The notes below the pieces were generated by a model, which did not search any database, was not told the DNA's origin, and saw nothing but the letters and a program-made list of their open reading frames with translations. A DNA stretch of 64,000 bases. It comes from Ciona intestinalis (lineage: Eukaryota; Chordata; Ascidiacea; Phlebobranchia; Cionidae). This document shows positions 23,098-36,300 of the stretch, piece after piece. The DNA lies in NCBI RefSeq assembly GCF_000224145.3, contig NC_020174.2, forward strand, positions 2,496,791-2,560,790, written 5' to 3'. The position numbers and the translations under genes were made by a program. Position 1 is the stretch's first letter, and every line of letters starts with the position of its first letter.

Positions 23098-25032
23098 ATG
23101 TCAAAGTATATGCTTCCCTTATCGAGGTTGACAAAATGTTGCAGCCTTCGGCATGTTAAACTAACCACCATGCACATGCATAAAAATATGACATTCAAAT
23201 TCCTACCAAGTGTTCTCTATTCTACTAAGCATACAAGTGATTCTCTTCATACAGCGTTTAATTCTTACAAATACAAGCAAAGCAATTCAAATAACAACCT
23301 TCCAATTTATCTCGGAGCATTTATCATCAGTGCAAAATGCATTGCTGGTTATGATAATGAAGAAAATCGCTTTAATATGATGGGAAACTCACTGCTGCTT
23401 GCAGCTAGTCGTTCTAATCTTGTCGAAGTGAGAAGAATCTTAGCCGAAGTAAAAGGACTCAGTGAAACTGATAAAAGCAAGGTCCTGAACAAACGCCACA
23501 AACTTGGTTGGACAGCTTTGATGGTATCAGCTATGGGTGGGATTAGTCATATTGTCGAGGAATTGTTGGTGGCAGGCGCAGATCCTAACTTAGGGGATGT
23601 TTTCAATGCTCGTACTGTAAGGTCATTGCCCCAGGTCGAGGCTAGGATGATCAGAGAGCAGGAATTTTCTGGGCTGTTGTATCCTGGAGCTGATTTCCGA
23701 GGCTTTACTGCGCTGCATTACGCTGTAGTTGCCGATTCGGTGGAAACGGTGAAGGTTTTGGTGAAATACGGAACAGATCCAACAAAGAAAAATCACATGG
23801 GACATACACCTGATGAATATTCTGTATCTGATAATGGGGATATTGCAAAGTTTCTCGCTGGTGCAAAAGTACAAGCTGAGCAAAATAGAAAATTAGAAGA
23901 GGCAAGAGAGAGGACTCTGTATCCTCTTGAAAGGAGGTTAAAGGAAAACATTGTTGGTCAAGATGGCGCGATAAACTGTGTGGCATCCGCGATCCGACGC
24001 AAGCAGAACGGTTGGTATGATGAGGATCATCCTTTGGTCTTTCTTTTCCTCGGCTCCTCAGGGATTGGTAAAACTGAACTTGCAAAGCAGGTTGCAAACT
24101 ATCTGCATAAAGATAATAAAAAGGGGTTTATCAGACTAGACATGTCGGAGTACCAAGAAAAACATGAAGTTGCTAAACTTATTGGCTCACCGCCAGGTTA
24201 TATTGGGCATGAACAGGGTGGTCAACTCACTAAGAAATTAAAAGCCATGCCCAATGCTGTGGTACTTTTTGATGAAGTGGATAAAGCTCATCCAGATGTT
24301 CTTACTGTTCTGCTTCAGCTGTTTGATGAAGGAAGACTGACTGATGGTAGGGGCAAGACCATTGACTGTAAAGATGCCGTGTTTGTTATGACTTCGAATC
24401 TTGCTGCTGATGAGATTGCAGAGTATGGCGCCAGACTGAGGTATGAGGCCAAAGAAACTAGAAAAAAGAAGCTAGCAACCGCTCCAAATTCAATTGATGC
24501 ACAAAATGAAAGCAGTGATGAATCTGCTGTTGTGTCTCGTCAGTTTAAAGAGAGCGTTGTAAGGCCAATTCTTAAGCGACATTTTGGTCGTGATGAGTTT
24601 CTTGGTAGAATCAATGAGTTTGTTTATTTTCTCCCTTTTTCTGAAGACGAGCTTTTCCTTTTGGTAGAAAAAGAGATGCAACTATGGAAGAAGCACGCCA
24701 AAAATCGCCACGGAATTGATCTGTATTGGAAGTCACCGGAAGTTGAGACAATTGTAGCTGATGGGTATAATATTCACTACGGAGCACGTTCAATTAAATA
24801 TGAAGTAGATAGGAGAGTGGTTGCACTGCTGGCTGCAGCGCACGAACGAGGCTTGCTACAGAAAGGGTGTTCTGTTACAGTCCAAAACTCAGTACCTGTA
24901 CAAAGCCTGCAAGATTCTTTAAACAAATGCAGATTGCAACTGAAAATTCAAGGACAAAATTCAAAACCGTTGCTTTTGGATGAAAAGGACTTGTATAGTG
25001 GAAATCTGCCTTCACAGGTTGCATTGTCATGA
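23098..25032 (+). CDS. CLPB: CLPB/SKD3 mitochondrial AAA+ disaggregase, intronless
   Basis: CLPB (SKD3) is an ATP-driven disaggregase of the mitochondrial intermembrane space. The single 644-residue frame (human about 707) has an N-terminal presequence-like stretch rich in Lys, Arg, Ser and Thr. Ankyrin repeats cover about residues 97-255 ([39 protein letters not shown]). One AAA+ module spans about 275-500: Walker A GSSGIGKT near 319, pore loop GYIGHEQGG near 366, Walker [12 protein letters not shown] near 388 and sensor 1 MTSN near 430. A ClpB D2-small domain carries sensor 2 in [13 protein letters not shown] near 561. The catalytic motifs look intact. Vertebrate CLPB has many introns, whereas this copy has none. 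A possible splice acceptor TATTTTAG lies 8 bases before the ATG, fitting a spliced or trans-spliced leader. PRPF4 starts only 186 bases past the stop. Confidence 0.95.
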   Translation: MSKYMLPLSRLTKCCSLRHVKLTTMHMHKNMTFKFLPSVLYSTKHTSDSLHTAFNSYKYKQSNSNNNLPIYLGAFIISAKCIAGYDNEENRFNMMGNSLLLAASRSNLVEVRRILAEVKGLSETDKSKVLNKRHKLGWTALMVSAMGGISHIVEELLVAGADPNLGDVFNARTVRSLPQVEARMIREQEFSGLLYPGADFRGFTALHYAVVADSVETVKVLVKYGTDPTKKNHMGHTPDEYSVSDNGDIAKFLAGAKVQAEQNRKLEEARERTLYPLERRLKENIVGQDGAINCVASAIRRKQNGWYDEDHPLVFLFLGSSGIGKTELAKQVANYLHKDNKKGFIRLDMSEYQEKHEVAKLIGSPPGYIGHEQGGQLTKKLKAMPNAVVLFDEVDKAHPDVLTVLLQLFDEGRLTDGRGKTIDCKDAVFVMTSNLAADEIAEYGARLRYEAKETRKKKLATAPNSIDAQNESSDESAVVSRQFKESVVRPILKRHFGRDEFLGRINEFVYFLPFSEDELFLLVEKEMQLWKKHAKNRHGIDLYWKSPEVETIVADGYNIHYGARSIKYEVDRRVVALLAAAHERGLLQKGCSVTVQNSVPVQSLQDSLNKCRLQLKIQGQNSKPLLLDEKDLYSGNLPSQVALS

Positions 25033-25180
25033 TGTTTAACATTACAGGCTATTTACTATTTATTAATAATAATAATATTTATATATATTACTGTAAATAT
25101 TCATTGTACTGATTTGCCTGTGGTTCAAAAATCTGTAATTTTTTGTTAAGTGGGTATTTACTATTTATCTCTTCTTATAT

Positions 25181-25182
25181 AG
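25181..25182 (+). promoter_or_regulatory. Candidate trans-splice or 5' UTR acceptor upstream of PRPF4
   Basis: The pyrimidine-rich ATTTATCTCTTCTTATATAG ends here, 36 bases before the PRPF4 ATG and 150 bases after the CLPB stop. Ascidians use spliced-leader trans-splicing and have operons, so this site could resolve a CLPB-PRPF4 transcript. A normal 5' UTR intron is the alternative. Confidence 0.35.
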
Positions 25183-25218
25183 AACTAAGTGTTAAAAATA
25201 GAAAATCAATTCTGCATA

Positions 25219-28200
25219 ATGTCTGACGCTGAAAATGAAGGTGGTGAAAATGCTGAGGTCGCAACAGAAGAAAAACCACTTTCAGCGCAATATGGAAGTT
25301 TGGAGGGTAAGGTTGGTTCAAAGCAAGAAGCAATTGATATGGGTATTAAAGCTGGAAATATCAATATTAGTGATCCAAGTAAGTTTACTGCTTTGAAGTA
25401 TTTCTGGTACATACACTGATGTAAACTATGTAATAGTAATGACTAATGATGCTAATGAAGTGTACCAGTAAATATCAACTAATTTAAAGGTATCTGTTCG
25501 ATTCATGTTAAAAATGTATAAAGTAGGGCGGGGGAAGATGGAACACCTTTTCATTTTATTTTCTCGTCCCATTTAGTGGTAAACATAGAAAATTAAATAA
25601 TTTTAAAGCCATATCCTGACCGCTCCCATAGACCGTTGTTAATTGTTTAAAGCGCGATCAGAATATTTGAATATTATGTGCTAAAGGTGTCTCATCTTCC
25701 CCCATGCTAAAATGTAATCACTGCCTGGACAATAAAAAAAAATATAAACGTTTATCATTTTTTTAAACTTAAGGTGAAACGATGGAGATGACAATGGAAG
25801 AACGAATCAACAAACGACAAGCAGAAATTCTTGCAGAGTTTGAACGAAAAAAGAAAATTCGTCAAATCCAAGTCACAACAGATGATGATGAAGTATGTTA
25901 GTTTATGTTGTTGTGTTTTGTGTGGTCTAACTGTGTGTTAAAAATGCTTTGGTTATCCAAGTGAAAAAATAAAACCATGGCTTTTTTTGTACATATATTT
26001 TTTTGATTTGCTTATCTTTACCTTTCTAAGTCTTTCAAATTGAGCAGTGGCTTTAACTTGTGGAGAGGTTTATTTCCTTGTTACAATATGTCTAGATAAA
26101 ACAAAATTATTGGGTGCCCAAACCTATTTAGAAATCATCTGAGTATGTTTTCATTGTATTAATTTATTTTGCAGTTTTGCAATGAAACTAATTTTTGCAG
26201 GAGCAACTGTTTCTAATCACCCCTAGATGTCCGCTACTTATGTGTGTTTGTCCACAGATTAAAAAGTTATTAAGGGAGCGTAACCTTCCAGTGACGTTGT
26301 TCGGTGAAGGACCCGCCGATCGTCGTGAACGACTTCGTGAATCAATCGCTGAGATTGGACCAATCAAGAACAAGAATGCTGAAGAAATGGCGGCAAAGAG
26401 GAAAGAAGAAGCACAGGTTAGGATAAATTTGTAATTCGTGTATTAAAGGTACCCAAGAGACACATTACATAGCCCTTTAAAATATGGTGTTATTTAAACT
26501 TACAATGTTAAACAATTACACAAATCTACAGTGTTATGTATCATATGTTTGATTTTACATTTGGAATTAAAAGGTATTCTTTAATTGTGAACTTTTCACC
26601 TGTTTTCATTTGTAGCTCACTAGAACAACATGGTATCACGAAGGTTCTGATAGCTTGAAGACTGCGAGGTTATGGATTGCCCAGTATTCATTACCAAGGT
26701 AAATTCATGCTGTGTTAGAGATTATCTGTATGGGCAAGTTAGCTATTCCCACTTAATTTTGTTCTATCAGTTATTCAGTAACACATAGGGCTGTGTGTTA
26801 TGGATTTGAGGACAAAGTTTCACTCCTCGCATGATAGACTAAATACTTGGTGTAATGGGTAATGGATCAAATCTGGCCCAAGTCCCTGGTCTAAGTCAAG
26901 GCCCTTTAACATAGAACAGAATAGAATATACTATTTGTTTACTACTGCCACATGCCCACATGTAACTACATTAAAATCTTCCTTTTTTTTAACTTTCTTT
27001 TTTATTAGAGCAAGACAAAGATTAAAGAAAGCGCGCGAGTTTGGTGCTCTGCCTGAAAATCAAAAGAATTCCAAGCTTCAACAGACTCACAGACACATGC
27101 AAGGTGTAGCAAGCTACTGCAGTCAGATTGGACACTCCCGCCCGATCTCATTTTGTGAATTCAGCCCCGACAGTAAGATGCTTGTCACTTCTTCATGGGA
27201 TGGTCTATGTAAGCTATGGTCAATTCCTGACTGTGAAGAGATAAGAACATTAAGGGGTAAGTTTTAATCATTAATCACCATTGACTATTAAATAGTTTTA
27301 GATTCTACTTTGTTATATCAAATTAAAGCAGTTTGAGTAGTTATTTAACACATGCAACTATATCTCAGGCCCAAATAAATAACATTAGGAGTGCTTTTGT
27401 TGACATGTCACAACTTTTGGATCAAGGGTAACATCGTATGTTTTAACACTGCTTTAAACCTGATGTTGGGTGTCTTTAAGAACAAACAGATTCAAAGCAT
27501 ACTGTGTTCGACACATTAATCATGATTTCCTGTCTTCGACAACTAACCATAAGTGTAACTGCATTTTAACAATGTTGCCCCACATTTTAATGCTAAAAGA
27601 ATTAAATAACGACATGTGACACCTATTTTCAGGCCATCAGTCCAATGTTGGATGCATCACTTTTCATCCCTTTGCTACAACCCAACTGGACAACTCAGCA
27701 GCATGTTTGGCATCATGTTCAACAGGTGGTGAGGTCAAGTTGTGGAATCTTGAAAGTGATGAATCAGTTGCTGACCTTAATGGTCATGAGATGAGAGTGG
27801 CAAGAGTTGCCTACCATCCTTCTGGAAGGTTCCTAGCAACTACATGGTAGGTGGTGTATATTACTTGTCTCTTGCAATTGCCCCAACCCAGTGGCCGCTA
27901 ATAGGTTGTCTAAATTATTAGCTGTACGGAAAACGATGACCCATTAAGTTACATACTTGGTAACTCTTAAGCAGGCACACGTTGTATCAAACAGAATACC
28001 TGTGGTATAACTATTTTTTCCCTCCACGTGAGGATAAATCATGTTACATTCATGATTCATTATGTAACATATTAAAAAAAATGTTTTAATTCATTTAACC
28101 CAGACTGAATGTTCTGGGTTAATATATAGAAGTCACCCATATAGAACAGAATAGAATAGAGCTCAGTCTGAATGACTTAAACAGAATTTTTTTATCAAAT

Positions 28201-29578
28201 TAAAAATAATTTTAAAACCTAAATTCACCTCTTGCTTTACAGCTTTAAAATAACTAAAACTTTTCCACATATTTACAGTTATGACAAATCTTGGAGGTTA
28301 TGGGACCTTGAATCAACCCAAGAAGTTTTACATCAAGAAGGACATAGCAAAGGAGTTCATGATATTTCTTTTCAAGTATGCACAGAAAATGAAACATCTT
28401 CTGTTTTAGAAAACTAATTTTCAAATACTTTTTTCAGATTGATGGTTCATTATGTGTTACTGGTGGTTTAGATGCGTATGGGCGTGTATGGGATTTAAGG
28501 ACAGGTCGCTGCATCTACTTTATTGAAGGACATCTAAAAGAGATGTATGCAGTTTGCTTCTCACCGAACGGGTAGGCATTCTAAAACATCACATTATTCA
28601 TTTGCTTTATATATTTCTGTTCGTCTTTTTCTTGTTTGCTTAATATTTCTGTTTGCTTTTTCCAGATATCAAATAGCAACTGGCAGTGCCGATAATACGG
28701 TAAAGATTTGGGATCTTCGTAAAACTAGCTGCGTTTACACCATACCTGCCCACACTAACCTGGTATCTAGATTGCAATATCAAAGTAAGTTTCAATAGTT
28801 TTTTTCTATTGCAACTCTCTGTAATTGGGTTCAACAACCACGATTTAACTGACGCCCTCTTTCCAAAACTTGTATCCATATTCTATACCATGTTTTACAA
28901 CTATCATTTTGCTATTGATTCATTTCTCTTCATTGTTAAAATAATTTGATTTTCCCTATTGCTTTTAAAGAGATGCGTAAAAAATTGTGTTAAGTCATGT
29001 TATTTAATATAACAATAAGTAAGTTCTGTTCCTGTTATACAGAGTCAGATGGCAATTACTTGGTGACTGGATCTTATGATGGAACTGCAAAGGTAAAGCT
29101 GTTGTATGTACTCAATGCTCGTGAATGTTGTATCTATTGTATTAAATTATACTACTTACATAGTTACATTAACGTATATGACAATACAATGCTACATGAT
29201 ATATGATACTGTTAACAAAAGTCTTTTTCTTACCTTTGTTTGTGTTTTGTTCATAGCGCTTGTAATGACTGTCAGTTTGTTGTTATTTTTACTATGAATG
29301 AATGAATGAATGTAACTTAAACTATCCTCGGGGCTGAAAATTAATTATACCCGTATATACCAGCAGGCCTATACAAATTTCCTACTTTAATCTTATGTTA
29401 AATGATTTTTTAATTTGTTTAGATCTGGGGTTATCCGGCTTATGTGCCACTCAAAACACTTGCCGGTCACGAGGGGAAAGTAATGTGTGTAGATGGCTCA
29501 CCAGACGGAGAATTTATCGCTACATCTTCTTTTGATCGAACATTTAAACTTTGGGCGAAAGAAACAAACCCATTATAA
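25219..29578 (+). CDS. PRPF4: U4/U6 small nuclear ribonucleoprotein Prp4
   Basis: PRPF4 is a WD40 protein of the U4/U6 di-snRNP and U4/U6.U5 tri-snRNP; it binds PRPF3 and PPIH in the nucleus. Eleven exons: 25219-25378, 25774-25892, 26258-26416, 26616-26698, 27009-27256, 27633-27846, 28279-28375, 28438-28571, 28666-28784, 29043-29092 and 29423-29578. They encode 512 residues (human 522). The splicing-factor motif [20 protein letters not shown] lies near residues 94-113. A basic helix and [20 protein letters not shown] follow, then seven WD40 repeats from about residue 215 to the end ([42 protein letters not shown]). Phase is continuous throughout. A candidate acceptor (TTCTTATATAG) lies at 25182, downstream of CLPB, so co-transcription with CLPB is possible. 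Confidence 0.95.
25522..25706. mobile_element. MITE, same family, in PRPF4 intron 1
   Basis: Begins AGTAGGGCGGGGGAAGATGG and ends near CTCATCTTCCCCCATGC. Confidence 0.65.
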
Positions 29579-30102
29579 CTAGACACAAATCGCTGTCAAT
29601 CATATTGTTTTATTTTTCACTGCATCTGTATTTACACCTCTGTTTAATCCTAGATATTCTAATGCGTATTAGAATATCTTTGGTTTAATGATGCAATCAT
29701 TTCAACCAACTTTAAATTAAAACGTGAAGGTTTTGGACCAATTCATGTTGTTTTAGGCGATTATTACCTTTCGTTTTTACAACCGTGGATATAAAGATTT
29801 TTTATCAACGTGTTTTTGTTGGTATTTTAAAATTTACAGAAATTGTTTTGCAGTTTAAGTTTAAAAATTTAGGGAATCTTATTAACGTTTAAAGAAGAAC
29901 TATAAAAGGCAAAATACAGCAAAGTTGTAAATGTGGATTGTAAAAACCAGGTGAGGTTATGCTAGTTCTATGTATTGTAATGTTTCCCTATTTTAAATTT
30001 TACTTCTATGAGAGACAAGTTAAGATTCTTTAATGTGGGTATTCCCCTGCTCGAAAAGTAAACATTACAAATTGATTTTCGTGACGTCGGAAACAGAATA
30101 TA
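29579..30102. other. Intergenic region between PRPF4 and HSD17B8
   Basis: Holds the PRPF4 3' UTR and the HSD17B8 promoter. A GTGACGTCGG CRE-like site lies at about 30081, just before the HSD17B8 start. Nothing else seen. Confidence 0.5.
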
Positions 30103-33069
30103 ATGTCGCAAAGACTGGCTGGAAAAGTCGCAATAGTTACAGGTATGTACTTAACTTGGTGTTTTCACAATTAAACAGGAGCTACAATATGAAAGTAATT
30201 TTTAAGGTTTAACTATTTATATTTCTTGTTTTCGTGTAAACGAAACTCGAAGTCATTGTGGCCTGTGGGCATGTGTGTCCAAAGATATACAACGGCAATA
30301 AATGAGTTGCGTTTAGGTGCTAGTGAAGAATCCCCCTCCCCACTTTATTTGCGAACCACTAACCCCTAGGTTAGGGGGTTAGGTGTTGATGGTTAGGGGG
30401 TTAGTGGTTATAGGGGTTAGTAGTTAGTGGGTATAGGGGTTAGTAGTTAGTGGGTATAGGGGTTAGTGGTTGGGGGTTAGTGGTTAGCAAATAAGGTGGG
30501 GGGGAAGACTTTTCACTAGCACCTGCGTTTATTCATTCCTGATCTTCTATAGTCTATACTCTATTACTCTATAATGTACCAGAGACAGAGAGATAATACC
30601 TACTTTCTTTTATGAAGGTGCCGCGAGTGGAATTGGTCGGGCAATCTGCCAAAGATATGCCAACGAAGGTGCGAGTCTTATGTTAGTTGACCGTAACCAA
30701 GAAAGACTTAAAAAAGCAACTGAAACACTAAACACAGGACATGGCAATAAGCACTGCATTTCTGAAGGAAATGTTTCAGAATTTGATTTTGCAAACAAAC
30801 TAGTTGACCAAGTGAAAGTAAGCCAAATATTGTAAAATAAAATTCCTTAATTGTAATGCAAAATTTATAAAGGAAACATATGGTAAAGCTGGGAATGTGT
30901 TAGTGAATTGTGCCGGAATAACCAGAGATAGTTTGTTGATAAACATGACTGAAAAACAATTTGATGATGTCATTCAAGTAAACTTGAAGGTTAGTTTTTT
31001 ATGAAATAAATTCAACAATGCTATGTCTTTAATTTTTTAGTATTTTTTATGTTTCTTTATTTTAGAGCATTTTTACGATGACAAAAGCTTTTATTGGAAC
31101 ATTAAGGCATACTGGTGGAATGCATCCAGCTTCTATTATCAATATCTCAAGTATTGTTGGCAAGGTAGACATAAGTTTATCATTTTAAACCTACAGAACC
31201 ATTTAGATTTTTTGACATGACTGAATGGATGTACTTTATTTATTTCTCATAGCATGGCAAGGACAGTTGTAGTAAAAAGATTTTCTGTTTCTTACACTTC
31301 ATGCCAATTTATCAGTGACTAGCCTACATATGTATTTTAGCGGGTGATTAGTGTGGCTGAATTCAAACAACCGTACAGGACCACTAGGTTGAAGTAATTG
31401 TTAAATGAATTGCAAAACCACATCCAAGCCCACAATGATAGTAACATCCAGTCTTGAACCTCTAACTTTTAGCTGGTCAATAAACTGCATGACTGTATTT
31501 CCCACTAATGCTCACCATTTCACACCATACAAAAACTTTTGTTTCTATTTGGTCTGTGTATAAAAACATTTTCAAATTTATTGTTTAACAATTATGAATA
31601 AGTATTGAGATAGTTGTTTGATCTTGCAAGACAGGGAATGCAGGCCAGGCGAATTACGCTGCATCCAAAGCAGGTGTTATTGGATTCACAAAGACTGTTG
31701 GAATGGAAATGGGAAGGTAAAAGTGTGGTTTGTAACATTCAAGTTGTAGAAACATGTTAGCCTTGAAAATGATTAGTGTTCTATTCTTTGGACAAATAAT
31801 TTTTAAACTGTAACACTTGTTTTGTTAATTTGTATAGCCAAACACAATATGCGGTAGAGCAGTATGAATTAATGTAACATGCGGTAGAGCAGTATGAATT
31901 AATGTAACATGCTTTATCCCTGCTTGGCCCAAAAAAGGGACAGTCGTTATAACACAGGTATTTTGTTTTATGCAACTCGCACCAGTTAAAAGTGACCAAG
32001 TTTGTTACTTTGTGGGGGATTTTTTCATTTTTTGTTTATAAGTATGGCTGATAATTTAGATTTTAGACAACCCTATGTCACCACTAGTATACCTCTAAAA
32101 CTCTGATCAAATTTTAGTACTTATTAAGTTTGACGCAGTATTTAGTTATTTTGTAATATTTAACAGGTACGGCGTGAGGTGTAACGCTATCCTGCCTGGT
32201 TTTATACAAACACCAATGACAGATGCTGTGCCAGAAGAGATTATGAAAAAGGTAAAACTTCCAATACCTGCAAAACTTTCGCATTGCCATATATTTTTAC
32301 CATATTCAATATACATTTTATACTGTTATTTCTGCTACAAGACATAATATGAATATTAATCTTTTAATGGCTCATGGTATGTAAGGTTATGTGCATTTTA
32401 TGTTCTATATTTTACTTTCAGTATTTAAAGATGATTCCGATGAAAAGAATGGGAACTCCTGAAGGTTGGTGGTTGCGATAAGTTTTTATTTCAAAATGGC
32501 CAAAAACTAATTTTATTAGAAATTGCGAATGTATGTTTATTCCTTGGGTGTGATGAAAGCTCTTATGTCAATTGTGCAACTCTGGAAGTTACAGGTAATT
32601 ATGTTTTGTACATTTTGCTGCAAGGTATGCATAGACAATGTAAAGGTTTTTGTGTCAGTTACTTTGTTAAAAATGTTAAACTATAATAAATAAAAATAAG
32701 GAAAATAAAAAAATTAATTTCGTGTGGTAACATAAGTCGTTATATAACACGAGTGTTTTGTTTCATACATCTCATGCCCGATACAAGTTACCACATATGT
32801 AACTTGGGTCATTATTATTTGAGAGTATTTTCATTTTTTGTAAGGTATGTAGGCTTACATTTTAGACTACCCATAAGGAAGCTCTGGGTTAAACCATTTG
32901 CTGTTAAGTGTCTTCCCAAAGACACACAGGCCCACAATAGTAGTCTAATTGAACCTTGAACTGGTAAACTCTAGGCTAGTGGCAACCACTTTGCCACGCT
33001 GCAGACAAAGTATTATACAACATACTCTAATGAAGTTTTTATACATATCCAGGTGGTTTCTTTGCATAG
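30103..33069 (+). CDS. HSD17B8: 17-beta-hydroxysteroid dehydrogenase 8 / mitochondrial ketoacyl-ACP reductase alpha subunit
   Basis: HSD17B8 is a short-chain dehydrogenase/reductase. In vertebrates it pairs with CBR4 as mitochondrial 3-ketoacyl-ACP reductase and can oxidise estradiol. Nine exons: 30103-30142, 30618-30817, 30873-30989, 31066-31164, 31631-31716, 32167-32251, 32422-32464, 32520-32594 and 33053-33069, giving 253 residues (human 261). The cofactor motif TGAASGIGRA is near residues 14-23, NCAGI near 92, SIINISSIVGK holds the catalytic Ser, and NYAASKAGVIGFTKT holds the YxxxK pair. PGFIQTPMT follows, and the protein ends EVTGGFFA, close to the human ending. Several acceptors are AAG rather than CAG. 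Intron 1 contains a G-rich minisatellite. CBR4 is the nearest alternative, but SIVGK, GNAGQANYAA and the C-terminus fit HSD17B8 better. Confidence 0.9.
30355..30500. repeat. G-rich minisatellite in HSD17B8 intron 1
   Basis: Degenerate units of GGGGTTAGTGGTTA and GGGGTTAGTAGTTAGTGGGT, with TTAGGG-like stretches. The G runs on the plus strand could form quadruplexes. Confidence 0.75.
31847..31910. repeat. 31-base tandem duplication in HSD17B8 intron
   Basis: Two adjacent copies of GCGGTAGAGCAGTATGAATT followed by AATGTAACAT. Confidence 0.8.
32725..33005. mobile_element. SINE-like element, same family, reverse orientation, in HSD17B8
   Basis: Contains ACCACATATGTAACTTGGGT, TTAAGTGTCTTCCCAAAGAC and GGCAACCACTTTGCCACGCT. 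Confidence 0.5.
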
Positions 33070-33399
33070 ATCAAATACACCATTGCAAAAGGTTACAGAA
33101 TGCATGGTACAACATCTGATTCATAAGCTGATTCTATAACTAAGGGGCAGCTTTTAAACTAAGGTTCTATTTGTTTTAAAATCATGAATATATAATGTGT
33201 TTTTTTTTAAGAATAAACACAACCATAAGAGAGGTTTGATAAGAATTTAATAAAAATACTGAGAAATTACTGCATGAACAGAATCGATTTCGAATTGCAA
33301 AGTAAACGCAGCGCTTGTGTTAACTTGACTTGCATTTGAAACTAAGACTAGGAAATCAAGTGTGCTTAATACAATACAAGGAAAAAAATTGCGCGATCA
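33070..33399. other. Convergent 3' region of HSD17B8 and ATAT1
   Basis: 330 bases shared by the two 3' UTRs. No repeat or gene recognised. Confidence 0.6.
33212..33217 (+). terminator. Poly(A) signal candidate for HSD17B8
   Basis: AATAAA 143 bases after the stop codon at 33069, before the convergent ATAT1 3' end. Confidence 0.5.
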
Positions 33400-36300
33400 C
33401 TACTGTGCATTCCAAAATGGTCGTGTAGGCACGCCTAATACATTCCAGGAGCTCCGTGTACCTTGCAACTGCCTTTGATACCACAACCGACTTTGGTTTT
33501 GTGTTGAAAGGTTTCGATTTGAAAGATAAGCTGCGTCTTTTGCTTTCAGTTCATCTATAATACTGCTAGGTTTTAAATGGGGGGGTGTTGCTGGTTTTCT
33601 GGCTATTTTGGGGGAAGATTTTTGATCTTGAGATAGGCTATTGCACTTTAATTGGTCTACTGGTGAAGAATGTTTGTTCATTCCATTATAAGCATTTTCA
33701 GTGACCTGTTTGAAACCATAAGGTTAGTTAGATACAAACTGTATGCAATATGTCACATAGTTTTAACTTTTACCTCTTGTGGGTTAGTTTGAACTCTAGA
33801 TTCTGAAAAACACAAAACAGAGATAACTTAACTTTTTTTTAATTTATATTTTTGAGCAAAGTATTAAAGTTAAAATTAATTTAAACAGCAAAAAAAGGAA
33901 TTAGCTGTGAAATGACAGTCGTTTTTAACTCGGATTATCGGATATAACAAACAAAATGATTAACTTACCTTCTAGTTGGTTGGTTGCTATACCAGGTAAA
34001 GCATTGTCTTTTGCTCTTTCTTCTCCTATGTCTTTTTTATCTGCCATGTGACTACCTTGCAGAACATCCCCTTTGACATGGCCTTTAAAGCAATATGTAT
34101 TGATTATTTTCCATTAGACATTCAAACCATTTAAAAGAACAAATTAATGTTACTTGTTAAAGCTTGGGTGGCCTGTGTAACAAAACTGTTCTGTTTCAAA
34201 CACCTCTTGATAACTTACTAGTTACCAGTACGGCAGTACATATGTAACTTTATGGGTGAATATGTAGTATGGCCAACAATTTGAACAACCCATTAGTGAC
34301 CTCTGGGTTGAAAAATGCCTGGGTTATGACAGACATTCTGACAATGTGCAATGGCGCCCGATTAATTTATTTTTACCATTCTGGTTGGTGGAGTTTCTTC
34401 TGTAAGGATTTGTGACAACATCATTGTCACCATAGCGATCACGTCTGTTTGGAGGCAAAGGGGGTAGTCCGTTCACTTTGTTGGGGACATCATGAGAAAA
34501 CCTGAATACATTGTTGTGTTTGATAACAATACACAAACAAAGGTAATAAAGGAGTTTGTTTATAAAGCATTGTACTGTGTTTGAAGACCAAACACTGTTA
34601 AAGAATATTGCTGGAAATGGTTTTTATATCAAACTGTATGGTTGTATGGATACATCGTACCTGCTGTACATATTGGGCCTTGCATTGGTGTCCGGAGTCC
34701 ATATTCCATCTGTAACAATACAAGAATTATAGAGTAGGGTGGGGGAAGAGGGGACACTTTTGGCACATAATATCCAAGTTTCCTAATCGTGTTTTAATCA
34801 ATTAACAATCAGTTTATGGGAGTCCTAAGAATACAGTTAAATAATTCTTGGAATGTTTATAGTTTACTACCAAATTGAACGAGAAAATAGAAAAAAGTGT
34901 GTCCCATCTTCCCCTACCCTACTATACTTATGTTGTAAGTGTATTTATTTGGGAAGAAGTTGCTACTATTTGCTTTTTCTTTAAATAGTTACTGTATTAA
35001 AGTTTTGAAGGAATGCATGACAAATTAGTTTAATTTACAAAGCTAAATAAACACAACAAACAAACCATTATTCCACTTTTGTCTTCTGTTATTTCTCTGC
35101 GACGGCAAAAAATGATTGGTGTATAGTTCGGATCCAGACACTGGTCTGATGTCTTTTAATGCCGTGGACATGACTGTGTGGTCTGACTGTCTGTATGGAC
35201 AAGGAGCATTAGGTACCAGCCAAGCAAAACGCATAGGTTGTTTTGTGTAAAGTTAAGATTTAGAAACTGGTTTGAGACATTCTACGCTCTTTGTTTTGGT
35301 TTATAAACTTAGCATGTAATTAATTTAGTGGTAATACCTATTCCAATTAGTGTTTTTTTAAACAAAAGATCATTCTTTATTATCATTACCCCACCAAAAT
35401 AGCCCTAATTGGCGTCTTACCTGTTTCGCTTAATAATATCATCACTAACAGCTCTTGACAACGGACGAAACTGCCGATTATTCCATTCAGATTTAGCATT
35501 ATTGTTACGCACGGTGTCACTTCGATTTTTGAAAAATCCGTCAAAAATAACAAAGTTGTTAACCTGCAACAAATGGATGAAATTTGTAATGCAAAAATGT
35601 AATCACTTCAAGCCATAACTGGCATAAGCAAGAAGTAATAGCAGCATACCTGAGGAACAGTGGCCCATAAGCTGAAGTGCTTCTTCAGGAAAGAGATGAA
35701 TTTATGTGAAGGTCGGTCAATTGCGAGGTGACTTGCTTTCACTCCTTCTACCTATGTAGAATAAATGAAACTTGCTTTAAACGCATAATGGGCAACAACA
35801 GTCATCATAACATGGATGTTCTGTTTCATACACCTGGTGCCTGCTTAGGAGTTACCCTGTATGTGACTTTGTGGGTGTACTTGTTACGTAGCTGACAATT
35901 TAGACTACCTATAATGGACCACTGGATTGGAGCCAGTGCCATTAAGTGTCTTACCAAAGGACACATATGACTACTTTTACGACACTAAACTGTACTGTAC
36001 CCACATAACATACACTGCACACAAGAAAACAAGCTCTTACATGTAGCATGTGTTTAAACAAGCAAAGACCACATCCTTTTCGTTGTTGCGATTCATGAAC
36101 ATAGAAATCCAATACACAGAGCGGGTTCATCTCGTTGTGGTTTCCATCTCGATCAAGAACAAAAAGCCTTTTTTTTCCAGTTTTCAGAAACCCGATGACA
36201 CATCCCAACCCACTGCATTGTAAAAATGTCAATCACTAATACTCAACTTTACATTTAACCTAGAGGTGGTTAACGTGCCTGCAAAGGCTGATAGCTGCTA

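Noticed and set aside
23705-24097. 130-codon minus-strand frame
   Set aside because: Shadow of CLPB, whose sense protein has full AAA+ motifs.
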